A stretch of 64,000 bases of DNA. It comes from Candidatus Vicinibacter affinis (GTDB lineage: Bacteria; Bacteroidota; Bacteroidia; Chitinophagales; Saprospiraceae). The notes below the pieces were generated by a model. It was not told the DNA's origin, ran no database searches, and was given only the letters and a program-made list of their open reading frames with translations. The stretch is from NCBI GenBank assembly GCA_016714365.1, contig JADJNH010000005.1:2828501-2892500 (forward strand). Direction: 5' to 3'. Below, one piece after another: positions 53,492 through 61,877 of the stretch; within the stretch, counting starts at the first letter, position 1; each line of letters starts with the position of its first letter. The position numbers were made by a program, and so were the translations under genes.

Positions 53492-54427
53492 TTAATTAGG
53501 AACAACCAATTTATAATATTTACAATTTTGTGTACCAAAGATACCTAAGCCGTTGGAAATATTTCCATCAATTCTGACATATGAAGAGAAAGGTCCTTGA
53601 CGGGTCCGACTGACCTCCAGGGTATTCCAGAACTCAAATTGCGCTTTTTCAATTCCGCACCACTTAATTTCAATACTGTCCCCCTTTCTAAAATATCCGG
53701 AGGTTTCATTAAAATCTTCACCAGGCTGCATTGCTTTTTGTAAAGTAAATTTGAAAGCTTGCCCATTAAAAAAATAATCATCAGTTACTGAACTAAAATT
53801 TGGGATTAAGGCCTCCCCTTCCCCGGCCGTAAAATACCTATAATAATCACGATCAACCGGTCTATCTTGTATCTTGCAAAACAACTGTAAAAAACTATCA
53901 AGTGGCTTTCCGGGAACAACATCAAACCAAATAGAATCTATTGGATTAAGTGCAGGAATAAATGCCTTTGACTTAACTGAATCCATACTGGTATAAATGT
54001 TAAGCTCATATTCAACCCCCTCTGAAATGTTTAATTGATTTAGCACATCAATGTACACACAAAAATTAACTGCTGTACTGTCTAAATTTAAACCAAATCG
54101 TTTAGCCAACGATTCACGCACCTCAACTGGTACATCATCAATGCATATTTCTGTTAGCTCGATTTTTTGTTGATCAGTACTTATTAAAACTTTTGCATCA
54201 TGGATGAAAAGCTGCTCTAAAATATTTATTCCAAATTCTGAATAGAATGGTAAAGACTTAGTCAAAATTACATAGGGTGGTATTCCTTCCTCAGACTTCT
54301 CAATATAAGATTCTACTACAATTTTTTGTTGATCTGAGGAAGTAATTGGAATATACTCTTCTTCACATGAAATCAATAGCATCATCAAAAGCCCTGATAT
54401 AAATAACAAATAATAAGATAATCTCAT
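53492..54427 (-). CDS. DUF4249 outer-membrane lipoprotein, partner of a TonB receptor
   Basis: A 311-residue lipoprotein (LLISCEEEYIPI, acylated Cys near residue 21) with the DUF4249 pattern: KIVVESYIEKSEEGIPPYVI, ILTKSLPFYSEF, then a beta-rich body with the SIWFDV region and YRYFTAGE. The ATG overlaps the TGA of the TonB receptor gene (ATGA), so the two proteins are made together. DUF4249 proteins are thought to cover the extracellular face of such receptors, in a SusD-like way; the ligand is unknown. Confidence 0.88.
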   Translation of the reverse strand: MRLSYYLLFISGLLMMLLISCEEEYIPITSSDQQKIVVESYIEKSEEGIPPYVILTKSLPFYSEFGINILEQLFIHDAKVLISTDQQKIELTEICIDDVPVEVRESLAKRFGLNLDSTAVNFCVYIDVLNQLNISEGVEYELNIYTSMDSVKSKAFIPALNPIDSIWFDVVPGKPLDSFLQLFCKIQDRPVDRDYYRYFTAGEGEALIPNFSSVTDDYFFNGQAFKFTLQKAMQPGEDFNETSGYFRKGDSIEIKWCGIEKAQFEFWNTLEVSRTRQGPFSSYVRIDGNISNGLGIFGTQNCKYYKLVVPN

Positions 54428-56775
54428 TTCGATGTAGATTTATTACTGTCCCAATAGAAATTCCAAACAACAGAAGGAATCAAGGTAAAGATTGAAACTT
54501 TAACCGCCCTTGCCTTTGCATCTCCTGTTAATATATTTGAATTCAAATCAGTGTATATAAAAAATGGATTTCTTCTGTTGTATAAATTATAGATGGAAAA
54601 AACCCAACTACTGTGAAAGCGCTTTTTGTGATTATCTCTATTGTCGTAAGCAACCGATAAATCAAGTCTATGATAATCTTCTAAACGTGCACTATTACGA
54701 GGCCCATATTCTACATTAGGACGAGCGTCTATAATAAATAAACTTTGAATAGGCGTATATGCTCTACCTGTCGCGTATATAAAAGTGGAAGATAATTGCC
54801 AATTTTTAAAAATTTGGTAGCTACCTACCACAACCAGATCATGCGGCCTGTCGAAAACTGCAGGAAAAACACGCCCATTTTCAATTCCATCATACCATCT
54901 TTCTGTTTTTGACAAAGTATAGCCAACCCAGCCATTCAACCTTCCCTTCTTTTTCCGAATAAAAACCTCAATGCCATAAGCGCGTCCTTTACCGTACACA
55001 AATTCATTTTCTACTTCAGATGAAAACATCTCTACATAGCTTTCTCTGTAGTCAATCTGATTTCTCAAATCTTTAAAATAGGTTTCAATTGAAAATTCTA
55101 TCTGGTCACTAAATAAATTCCTAAAGTAACCAAGAGCGTATTGCAATCCTATTTGTGGTTTGACCAATTCAGTACTTGGTACCCAAATATCAGTAGGCAG
55201 TGTGCTTCCAGAATTGCTTACCAAATGAAGATATTGACTCGCTAAAGTAAATCCTCCTTTCAAGGAGGAATTTTTATCTAATTTTTTATTAAAAACAAAT
55301 CTAGGCTCCGGAACAAAATAAGTTTTTACAATTTGGCCCTTTTCGAAATCAATATTTTGTAATGAACTTTTGTACGGGCCCAAAAAAACGAAAGCGGACA
55401 ATCTTAAACCATAATTTACACTCAATCCTGAATTTAATTTCCAATCATCTGATAAATACAATTCAGATTCATGGGCAAATTTCTTAGTCAAGTTTGACTT
55501 AAACTCAACTTCACCATTAGTTGCACTAACTATATTTGGAGTAAGCTGGTGATAAGTATGCCGCAATCCCGTTTTTATATGATGAGATGGACTTGGGTAA
55601 TAATCAAGATCAGATTTTATTGAGAAATCCCTGACCCCTGAATTTAATCTTACCTGAAATTCTTCCTGCCCACCATTTAATTGAAAATTATAATCATTAT
55701 ATATCATTGAAAAATTGGCAAATAGGTTCTCTTTGAGAATGTGATTCCAGCGAAGTGTACTTGTCGCATTTCCATATGGCAATTCAACCGAAAATGCCCT
55801 CTCTCCACTTTTAAATTTAAACACATCTCTACCAAAGTATCCACTTAAATATAACCGATCTTTTTTAGAAAAACGAAAATTAATTTTAGTATTCAAATCA
55901 TAGAAATAATAATTTGTACCGGCAAAATTAGTTTGATTAATAAACGGTTGTGCCAGATCCAGTGCATATGTTCTTCTGGCCGATAAAATAAATGAGCTTT
56001 TGTGTTTTCGAACAGGTCCTTGGGCTGTTATCCTCGAAGATATTAATCCAACACCTCCATCAATGCTATAGTATTCATCATTTCCTTCTTTCATTTGAAC
56101 ATCAATAACACTGGATATTCGACTTCCATATTCTGCTGGCATACTTCCTTTTATTAACCGAGTATTTCTAATTGCATCAGAATTAAAAACACTAAAAAAG
56201 CCAAGCAAGTGACCAGTATTATAAACCACAGCTTCATCTAACAATACAAGATTTTGATCAGGCCCTCCTCCCCTTACATATAATCCCGCAGTGCCTTCAG
56301 TGGCAGAGGAGACCCCAGGCAAAAGTTGTAGTGCCTTAAGCGCATCAATTTCCCCTAACAATGCAGGGAGTCTTTTGATACTTTCTACACTGAGATCAAT
56401 TGTCCCCATCTCATTACTTTCCAAATTTTTCTTAAGTTCATCAGAGGTGATTACAATTTCATCCATCAATACACCTTCACTAAGTTTTATTTGGATAGTT
56501 GTATCAGATCTTAATTCAAGTGCTAGATCAATATTATTATATCCCGTATATGAAATTACAAGATCATAAAACCCCTCATTCAAAGTAATGGAATAGAAGC
56601 CATAATTATTTGACACAGTTCCAACTGCAGGATTTTTTTTTAAGTACACATTTGCTCCGACTAGTGATTCTCCTGTTGACTTCTCCGTTAAGTACCCATT
56701 TATTGTAAACTTTTTTTGAGCTTGAGAAGCTGAAATTAAAGTTAAAAAAAAAGTGAGGCAAATTATAAAACGCAT
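54424..56775 (-). CDS. TonB-dependent outer membrane receptor with carboxypeptidase-regulatory-like domain
   Basis: A 783-residue receptor: signal peptide (1-20), CarboxypepD_reg-like domain (about 22-105: GYLTEKSTGESLVGANVYL), plug (about 130-225: LPGVSSATEGTAGLYVRGGG, DQNLVLLDEAVVYN) and a beta-barrel ending SIFTLIPSVVWNFYWD. It imports an unknown ligand with TonB energy. It is the first gene of a four-gene operon with DUF4249, gldC and a membrane protein. The plug type (RGGGPDQNLVLLD) is the one that commonly pairs with DUF4249. Confidence 0.93.
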   Translation of the reverse strand: MRFIICLTFFLTLISASQAQKKFTINGYLTEKSTGESLVGANVYLKKNPAVGTVSNNYGFYSITLNEGFYDLVISYTGYNNIDLALELRSDTTIQIKLSEGVLMDEIVITSDELKKNLESNEMGTIDLSVESIKRLPALLGEIDALKALQLLPGVSSATEGTAGLYVRGGGPDQNLVLLDEAVVYNTGHLLGFFSVFNSDAIRNTRLIKGSMPAEYGSRISSVIDVQMKEGNDEYYSIDGGVGLISSRITAQGPVRKHKSSFILSARRTYALDLAQPFINQTNFAGTNYYFYDLNTKINFRFSKKDRLYLSGYFGRDVFKFKSGERAFSVELPYGNATSTLRWNHILKENLFANFSMIYNDYNFQLNGGQEEFQVRLNSGVRDFSIKSDLDYYPSPSHHIKTGLRHTYHQLTPNIVSATNGEVEFKSNLTKKFAHESELYLSDDWKLNSGLSVNYGLRLSAFVFLGPYKSSLQNIDFEKGQIVKTYFVPEPRFVFNKKLDKNSSLKGGFTLASQYLHLVSNSGSTLPTDIWVPSTELVKPQIGLQYALGYFRNLFSDQIEFSIETYFKDLRNQIDYRESYVEMFSSEVENEFVYGKGRAYGIEVFIRKKKGRLNGWVGYTLSKTERWYDGIENGRVFPAVFDRPHDLVVVGSYQIFKNWQLSSTFIYATGRAYTPIQSLFIIDARPNVEYGPRNSARLEDYHRLDLSVAYDNRDNHKKRFHSSWVFSIYNLYNRRNPFFIYTDLNSNILTGDAKARAVKVSIFTLIPSVVWNFYWDSNKSTSK

Positions 56776-56806
56776 GCAAATGACAATATGGTTAATAAAC
56801 CAAATT

Positions 56807-57613
56807 TTATACGGAATGTTTAAGAATCACTGGTCTTAGCTTGTAGTTTTTATCTTTCAATAATTTAAGCATCCCAAATTGACCATCAAAATGCGATGCC
56901 CCTACAGAAGCAAATACGCTGCCTCTCTTCAACAAATCATCTAAAGCATTTACCATTGTTTGATTTCTCTCATATAAAAATGGTTTTCGCAACTTACCCA
57001 AGCGTCTCTTAGTTGATTGGTATATTTTTGGAGTCTCTTGAAGATTATATAGTTCTAATAATTTTGTCAATTGTCTTCTCCACAATTTAATATTCCTGAG
57101 AGCTTTATCTAACATTTTGAATTGTTCCAGAATGGTCATCTTTAGTAAATGATCAAAATGATAATTTATATCTTCCAGCCCGGACATTTCTTTTCCTATC
57201 CCCTTAGAATAATCCCATATTAACTCATCAAAATTGGAAGACTCCAAATTGCTTTGGGTTATCTTTAATGACAACAAATTCAAGAGAATTATTGGATTTA
57301 AATGACAGTGGTCTTGCAAGGAAAAGCCCAGACTTTTTTGTATCAATAACTCATACTTCTTTATCTTGGAAAAAGACCAATAATCTTGATATGAATTACC
57401 TGAAGGTAGAGAAAAGTATTTTGGATTTAAATTTTGATGAACCTCATCAAGGTGAATTTCAGTAGCAACAATATCTACACCTTTTATGTATGGCTCTAAA
57501 CTGGCAAGAAGAGAATGTACAAATTCAGTATTAATGTGAATTGAACCAAACAAATAACCTGAACCTGAATTACCATTATTAAACTCCCAAAGTAAGGAGC
57601 ACTGACGCACCAT
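56807..57613 (-). CDS. TraB/GumN family protein
   Basis: A 268-residue protein with SLLWEFNNGNSGSGYLFGSI followed by HI, the start of TraB/GumN proteins (metal-dependent protease fold, Tiki-like), a long helical middle and the C-terminal block KRGSVFASVGASHFDGQFGM, where GASH is the second family motif. No signal peptide is visible, unlike many homologues, so a cytoplasmic location is likely. It follows the Lrp-type regulator gene by 37 nt on the same strand. Function of the family in bacteria is poorly known. Confidence 0.82.
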   Translation of the reverse strand: MVRQCSLLWEFNNGNSGSGYLFGSIHINTEFVHSLLASLEPYIKGVDIVATEIHLDEVHQNLNPKYFSLPSGNSYQDYWSFSKIKKYELLIQKSLGFSLQDHCHLNPIILLNLLSLKITQSNLESSNFDELIWDYSKGIGKEMSGLEDINYHFDHLLKMTILEQFKMLDKALRNIKLWRRQLTKLLELYNLQETPKIYQSTKRRLGKLRKPFLYERNQTMVNALDDLLKRGSVFASVGASHFDGQFGMLKLLKDKNYKLRPVILKHSV

Positions 57614-57650
57614 AATTTAAATATGAGGACTCTGCAAAGTCCTTTAAAAA

Positions 57651-58124
57651 TTACTCAATTTCAATTGGCAGTAAATGATTCTCTTTTATTATTGAAAGGT
57701 TCATAAGGGTTTTAAGCCTTTCAACTTCTTCAATTTGAGACAATTTCTTAAAAAGCAAGGCTTCATAACTCTGCATATCCTTACAAACTACCTTCATTAA
57801 TATGTCGGCATCTCCTGTTATTACAAAACATTCAATAATCTCATTAATACTCTTTATGCGTTCAATAAAGCTTGCTAGAGCATTTTCTTTACTCCACTTT
57901 ACATTAACCAAAACAAATGTACTAATGGACAAATCAACTTTCTGGGGATTGATCTTTGCATGATAACTCTCAATAACGCCAGTCTGCTCCAACTTTTTCA
58001 CCCTCTCGAGTGTCGGAGCTGGGGACAATCCAATTTTCTTTGAAAGCTCTAGATTGGTAATTTTACTATTTTCCTGAAGTAAATTAAGAATCTTTACGTC
58101 TATTTTATCAAGTTTTTCAACCAT
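57651..58124 (-). CDS. Lrp/AsnC family transcriptional regulator
   Basis: A 157-residue regulator with an N-terminal helix-turn-helix (residues 6-60: DVKILNLLQENSKITNLELS, SPAPTLERVKKLEQTGVI) and a RAM/AsnC effector domain (about 70-150: VITGDADILMKVVCKDMQSY). Family members sense amino acids and bind DNA as octamers. It is encoded 163 nt downstream of a glutamate dehydrogenase gene, on the same strand, so control of amino-acid metabolism, including that gene, is a reasonable guess but unproven. Confidence 0.92.
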   Translation of the reverse strand: MVEKLDKIDVKILNLLQENSKITNLELSKKIGLSPAPTLERVKKLEQTGVIESYHAKINPQKVDLSISTFVLVNVKWSKENALASFIERIKSINEIIECFVITGDADILMKVVCKDMQSYEALLFKKLSQIEEVERLKTLMNLSIIKENHLLPIEIE

Positions 58125-58287
58125 TGTAATAATCTTTAGAATATTTCACTGAAATCATCTTATTAACGATGCTAAAGTAGAATATTATTTTGAAAAACCT
58201 CTTAATTAAAGAAATATTAACAATTAACTATGGTTTTTTCAAATATTATGTTGGCAGTGAATTAGGAAGCTATAACAATGAAAATCT

Positions 58288-59709
58288 CTAAGGAAATATA
58301 CCAAGATTGGCATAATCGTTTGAAATCTTCTCGAGCGCCACAACAAAGGCTGCATTTCTTAAACTACCAATGTCCTGTCTCGTACTATAAACTTCCCAAA
58401 TTTGTTGAAAAGAGGTAACCATGGTCTCCTCTAATCCAGACCTGACCAAATCTATTTCATCAGCGCCATGTGTAAGAAATTGCTTTTCTTTGGCACTTAT
58501 GGTCTTTCCAGATAAATTCTCAACGGTTTCAACAAGTTTGGAATAAAGATTGGAATCAAATCTTTTTTCCATCCTTCCAAATCGCATGTGGGACAAATTT
58601 TTTAACCATTCAAAATAAGATACTGTTACCCCACCTGCATTTAAGTACATATCTGGAACAATCAAAATTCCTCTTTTAACTAATTCTTCCTCAGCATCCG
58701 CGGTTACCGGACCGTTTGCAGCTTCCCCAATAATCTTAGCTTTAATTCTAGACGCGTTTTCAACAGTAATTTGGCTTTCTAACGCAGCGGGTATCAAAAT
58801 ATCACACTCAAGTTCTAATGCTGAATCTCTTCTTTCCAATGTCTTCGTTCCAGGAAAGTTTAGAATCGAACCTGTTTCTTTACGAAATTCCAGTAGTTTT
58901 TTAATATCAATTCCATTTGGGTCATGTATGGAACCCTCATATTCTGCTACTCCTATCACTTTTACCCCTCCTTCTTCTTGCATGATAATACCTGAAAAAG
59001 AACCAACATTACCCATTCCCTGAATTACTACTGTCTTTCCCTTAAGTCCTTTAGTAAGACCCAGCTTCGTCATTGCTCCTTCTGTTTCACAAAGTTCTCT
59101 TAACCCATAAAATACGCCTCGACCAGTTGCTTCGTTTCTGCCTCTTATTCCATTTTGATTTACGGGTTTACCTGTAACACATCCTGAAGCATCAATTTCT
59201 CCTCCTTTGAAAGTTACATATGTATCCAGAATCCAAGCCATTTCCCGTGGCCCAGTTCCGTAATCTGGAGCGGGAACATCAATCCCCGGACCGATAAAAT
59301 TCTTTTTGATTAATTCTGTTGTATACCTTCTGGTTATGCGTTCCAGCTGATCTTCTGTATACTGCCATGGGTTGATTTTAACCCCACCTTTGGCCCCACC
59401 AAAAGGAACATCCACAATTGCACATTTATAAGTCATTAAAGCGGCAAGAGCTTCTACTTCGTCTTTATTCACATGCTGACTGTACCGAATTCCACCTTTT
59501 GTTGGTAATCTGTGGTGACTGTGTTGTGCTCTATAAGCTTCAATCACTTGAATTTCATCACCAATTCTTACCGGAAACCGAATCTCATAGACTGCATTAC
59601 AAGCTCGAATTTGTGCAAGTATTCCCTTTGGTATATCAGTAAAACCAGCTGCACGGTCAAAATTTCTATTTACACTATCTAAAAATGAATTTGCTGAAAT
59701 ATCACTCAT
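58288..59709 (-). CDS. Glu/Leu/Phe/Val dehydrogenase (glutamate dehydrogenase)
   Basis: From the ATG at 59709 the protein has 473 residues. The N-terminal domain contains KGGIRYSQHVNKDEVEALAA, VDVPFGGAKGG (catalytic Lys) and VPAPDYGTGPREMAW; the C-terminal Rossmann domain has VVIQGMGNVGSF and ends with a C-terminal hinge (ATGRGVFYGL, IIGEAANGPV also present). It interconverts glutamate and 2-oxoglutarate with NAD(P), linking nitrogen assimilation to the TCA cycle. The start overlaps the end of the ccmD-like gene by 8 nt, giving translational coupling. A longer frame to 59727 would deepen the overlap and is not preferred. Confidence 0.93.
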   Translation of the reverse strand: MSDISANSFLDSVNRNFDRAAGFTDIPKGILAQIRACNAVYEIRFPVRIGDEIQVIEAYRAQHSHHRLPTKGGIRYSQHVNKDEVEALAALMTYKCAIVDVPFGGAKGGVKINPWQYTEDQLERITRRYTTELIKKNFIGPGIDVPAPDYGTGPREMAWILDTYVTFKGGEIDASGCVTGKPVNQNGIRGRNEATGRGVFYGLRELCETEGAMTKLGLTKGLKGKTVVIQGMGNVGSFSGIIMQEEGGVKVIGVAEYEGSIHDPNGIDIKKLLEFRKETGSILNFPGTKTLERRDSALELECDILIPAALESQITVENASRIKAKIIGEAANGPVTADAEEELVKRGILIVPDMYLNAGGVTVSYFEWLKNLSHMRFGRMEKRFDSNLYSKLVETVENLSGKTISAKEKQFLTHGADEIDLVRSGLEETMVTSFQQIWEVYSTRQDIGSLRNAAFVVALEKISNDYANLGIFP

Positions 59710-59911
59710 GGTTAATTCTATTTTCAAGTTTACTAAGCTTTCTGTCCAATAATATTAAAAAAACAATAATTCCACAAAATATTATGAAAATAACCCCAAA
59801 TACTACATTGATCTTACCGGTGCTTCTCATAAAATCCTGACCTTGGGCTTGTCCGATTACTAAAAAGAGACAAAAAAGTATTGACGTAAGTAGCATTCTA
59901 ATTTTTTCCAT
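59702..59911 (-). CDS. CcmD-like small membrane protein
   Basis: A 69-residue protein with a signal-like N-terminal helix (LLTSILFCLFLVIGQAQG) and a second helix (about 33-54) followed by the basic end LLDRKLSKLENRINHE. The last part matches the CcmD pattern of a single helix ending in positively charged residues, and the gene lies 52 nt after ccmC. CcmD helps release heme-loaded CcmE from the CcmABC complex. The protein overlaps the glutamate dehydrogenase gene at its 3' end by 8 nt. Confidence 0.75.
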   Translation of the reverse strand: MEKIRMLLTSILFCLFLVIGQAQGQDFMRSTGKINVVFGVIFIIFCGIIVFLILLDRKLSKLENRINHE

Positions 59912-59963
59912 AATCTAAACGCGAAATTGAGTTTAAAATTCTAAAAAAAGAAATATTTGGATA

Positions 59964-61025
59964 TTATTTATCTTCTTGATCATCTAAAACCGAACTTAAC
60001 CGATCCAGTCTGTATTGTAGTTGGGCCATCCAAAAACCAAGAATACTGAATCCGATAACAGCAGGATAAAATACCAATCTGAGTACATTGTCCATGTCGT
60101 CCGAACCAAAAGCAGGATTTCCTCCATTTCCAGGGTGCAAGCTGTCAGTAAGCCTGGGAAGAACAAAAATCAAAGGAACAACTGCAACCAATGCAAAAAT
60201 ATTATACGCTCCGGAAATCCGGGCTCTTCTATCAGGATCTTCGATTGAAGATCGCAAAATGAGGTATGCAAAATAGATGAGCATGGATAAAGCCGACATA
60301 TTCAACTTGATGTCATTGGTCCACCATGTATCCCAAGTATTCCTCGCCCACAATGAACCGGTAGCCAAACCTAAAACCCCAAACAGCATCGCTGTTTTTA
60401 CCAGAGACGATGATCGAAGATCAAAATCTCTGTTTTGGGTCTTCAAGTATCTAATCGCATAATATACAGAGACCATCAACATAGAGAACATTGCAAACCA
60501 CAACGAAACATGAAAAAAGGTGTTTCTGATAGTTTCGTAAAGGATGTTTCTATAAGGAAATCTGGAGGTGTGTTTAATATGGAAACCAGGACTTTTTGTC
60601 AATGTCCAGGATAAATTTCCCGCAATTTCATTAATAGAATCTTGGCTAAGAATTATTTTTGATGGAAGCACACTGGTTCCATCAAAATCCGAATCTATTA
60701 TAAAAGAACATTGTACCAAATTTAGCTTACCTGGTAAATGTGGAGGCAAATCAAAAACTGTCTCCAAATCAGTGTCATTAATTATATTAACTTGTGAAGC
60801 CTTCAGTAAAAATGAATTTCCGGTTTTTAAATAAGATATAACACTCCCTTTTGTAAAATTCGTATTGTATCCTTTTACTTTAATATTCACCTGCTGATTA
60901 GTTATAAACCTATTGGGTTCTAAGTCATAAATACCTGGTTTCAAAGGATTCAAGATACCAACAAACAAGACATAGACCAACAATAAGATCCCCAAGTATT
61001 TCCACCAATGAATTTTAAAAATCAT
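59964..61025 (-). CDS. ccmC: Cytochrome c biogenesis heme-handling protein CcmC/CcsA family, with periplasmic insertion
   Basis: A 353-residue membrane protein. The CcmC core, including the heme motif WWTNDIKLNM (W234, W235, D238), begins near residue 160 and has five hydrophobic spans. Before it, after the first helix (about 9-27), lies an extra domain of about 130 residues (about 30-160) that is hydrophilic, beta-rich and full of Asn/Thr/Ser. Standard CcmC has about 220-250 residues, so this insertion is large. CcmC passes heme to CcmE for cytochrome c maturation. Downstream of ccmB with a 3-nt gap. Confidence 0.88.
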   Translation of the reverse strand: MIFKIHWWKYLGILLLVYVLFVGILNPLKPGIYDLEPNRFITNQQVNIKVKGYNTNFTKGSVISYLKTGNSFLLKASQVNIINDTDLETVFDLPPHLPGKLNLVQCSFIIDSDFDGTSVLPSKIILSQDSINEIAGNLSWTLTKSPGFHIKHTSRFPYRNILYETIRNTFFHVSLWFAMFSMLMVSVYYAIRYLKTQNRDFDLRSSSLVKTAMLFGVLGLATGSLWARNTWDTWWTNDIKLNMSALSMLIYFAYLILRSSIEDPDRRARISGAYNIFALVAVVPLIFVLPRLTDSLHPGNGGNPAFGSDDMDNVLRLVFYPAVIGFSILGFWMAQLQYRLDRLSSVLDDQEDK

Positions 61026-61028
61026 AAA

Positions 61029-61679
61029 TCAGTTTTTCCATGTTAAGGGAACTAAAAAAATTATCATTGCCAGCACAAAAAGATTTATACCTATGATTAT
61101 TCTCAAACCCGAAAAATAAATATCAAATCCGTATCCATTCAAAATTTTTAACCCTGTTTCAAAAGCTGTACCCATTAATGGAAAGCTTAAGGGTAACACC
61201 AACACAGTCAACAACAAAGTTTTTCCTTGCCCCTGGCTGGCCAAAAAGGATGAAAAAGTTAGTATTAATGACATTCCGGTATTAAAAAATATCAACAAAA
61301 TTAACCAGTTTGATAATGCATTTTCCGAAAGTGGAATGAGTAAACTTAAAACACTCCATAAGAGTACGCCAAGAACATTTAGTAAAACAAAGAGGTAGAC
61401 AGATTTTGCAGCAAAAAGCTTAAAGGGGTGCAGAAGCTGATAACTTATAATTTTAAACCTTTGGGTATCTTCTTCAAACACTCGGGAACCAGTAAAAAAA
61501 CATAAAAACATAAAAACTAACCAATACAACAAATTCCACAATTCAGGGTTAGCTCCTCCAGAAAAAAAATAAATCAGATAACTCACTCCAAAGAGGAATG
61601 CAAGTACGCCCCCAATTTGATAAAGAGATCTCCACTCATACACCAACTCCTTACGAACCAAACTAATAAAAGACTTCAT
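61029..61679 (-). CDS. ccmB: Heme exporter protein CcmB
   Basis: A 216-residue membrane protein with six hydrophobic segments and the CcmB pattern SLVRKELVYEWRSLYQIGGV at the N-terminus and FFTGSRVFEEDTQ in the first third. It is the permease partner of CcmA (not in the window) in the ABC complex that loads heme onto CcmE. First gene of the ccmB-ccmC-ccmD-gdh run. The upstream 198 bp to the divergent amidase gene hold the promoter. Confidence 0.92.
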   Translation of the reverse strand: MKSFISLVRKELVYEWRSLYQIGGVLAFLFGVSYLIYFFSGGANPELWNLLYWLVFMFLCFFTGSRVFEEDTQRFKIISYQLLHPFKLFAAKSVYLFVLLNVLGVLLWSVLSLLIPLSENALSNWLILLIFFNTGMSLILTFSSFLASQGQGKTLLLTVLVLPLSFPLMGTAFETGLKILNGYGFDIYFSGLRIIIGINLFVLAMIIFLVPLTWKN

Positions 61680-61854
61680 TTAAGTGCAAAAGTAATCTAA
61701 ATCTTATCAGTTGTAACTCAATCTTGGCATATGGAAAATAAGAAAAAATTAAATCAAGAAGACATAAGGCACTGAAATTCAAATCAATACATTACTAAAA
61801 TAATTAATCTATATGTTACTATATAATAAGATATTACATATTATATATATATCA

Positions 61855-61862
61855 TATATTTG
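61855..61862 (+). promoter_or_regulatory. -7 box of the amidase gene
   Basis: TATATTTG fits TAnnTTTG and lies 15 nt before the ATG at 61878, giving a very short leader. It sits at the end of an AT-only tract (about 61836-61862), so chance match is possible. Confidence 0.4.
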
Positions 61863-61877
61863 TGTTAAATACTGTAT

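Noticed and set aside
61836..61862. AT-only alternating tract considered as a repeat or replication-related DNA unwinding element
   Set aside because: Short, without DnaA-box-like neighbours or origin genes; better explained as promoter-region base composition.
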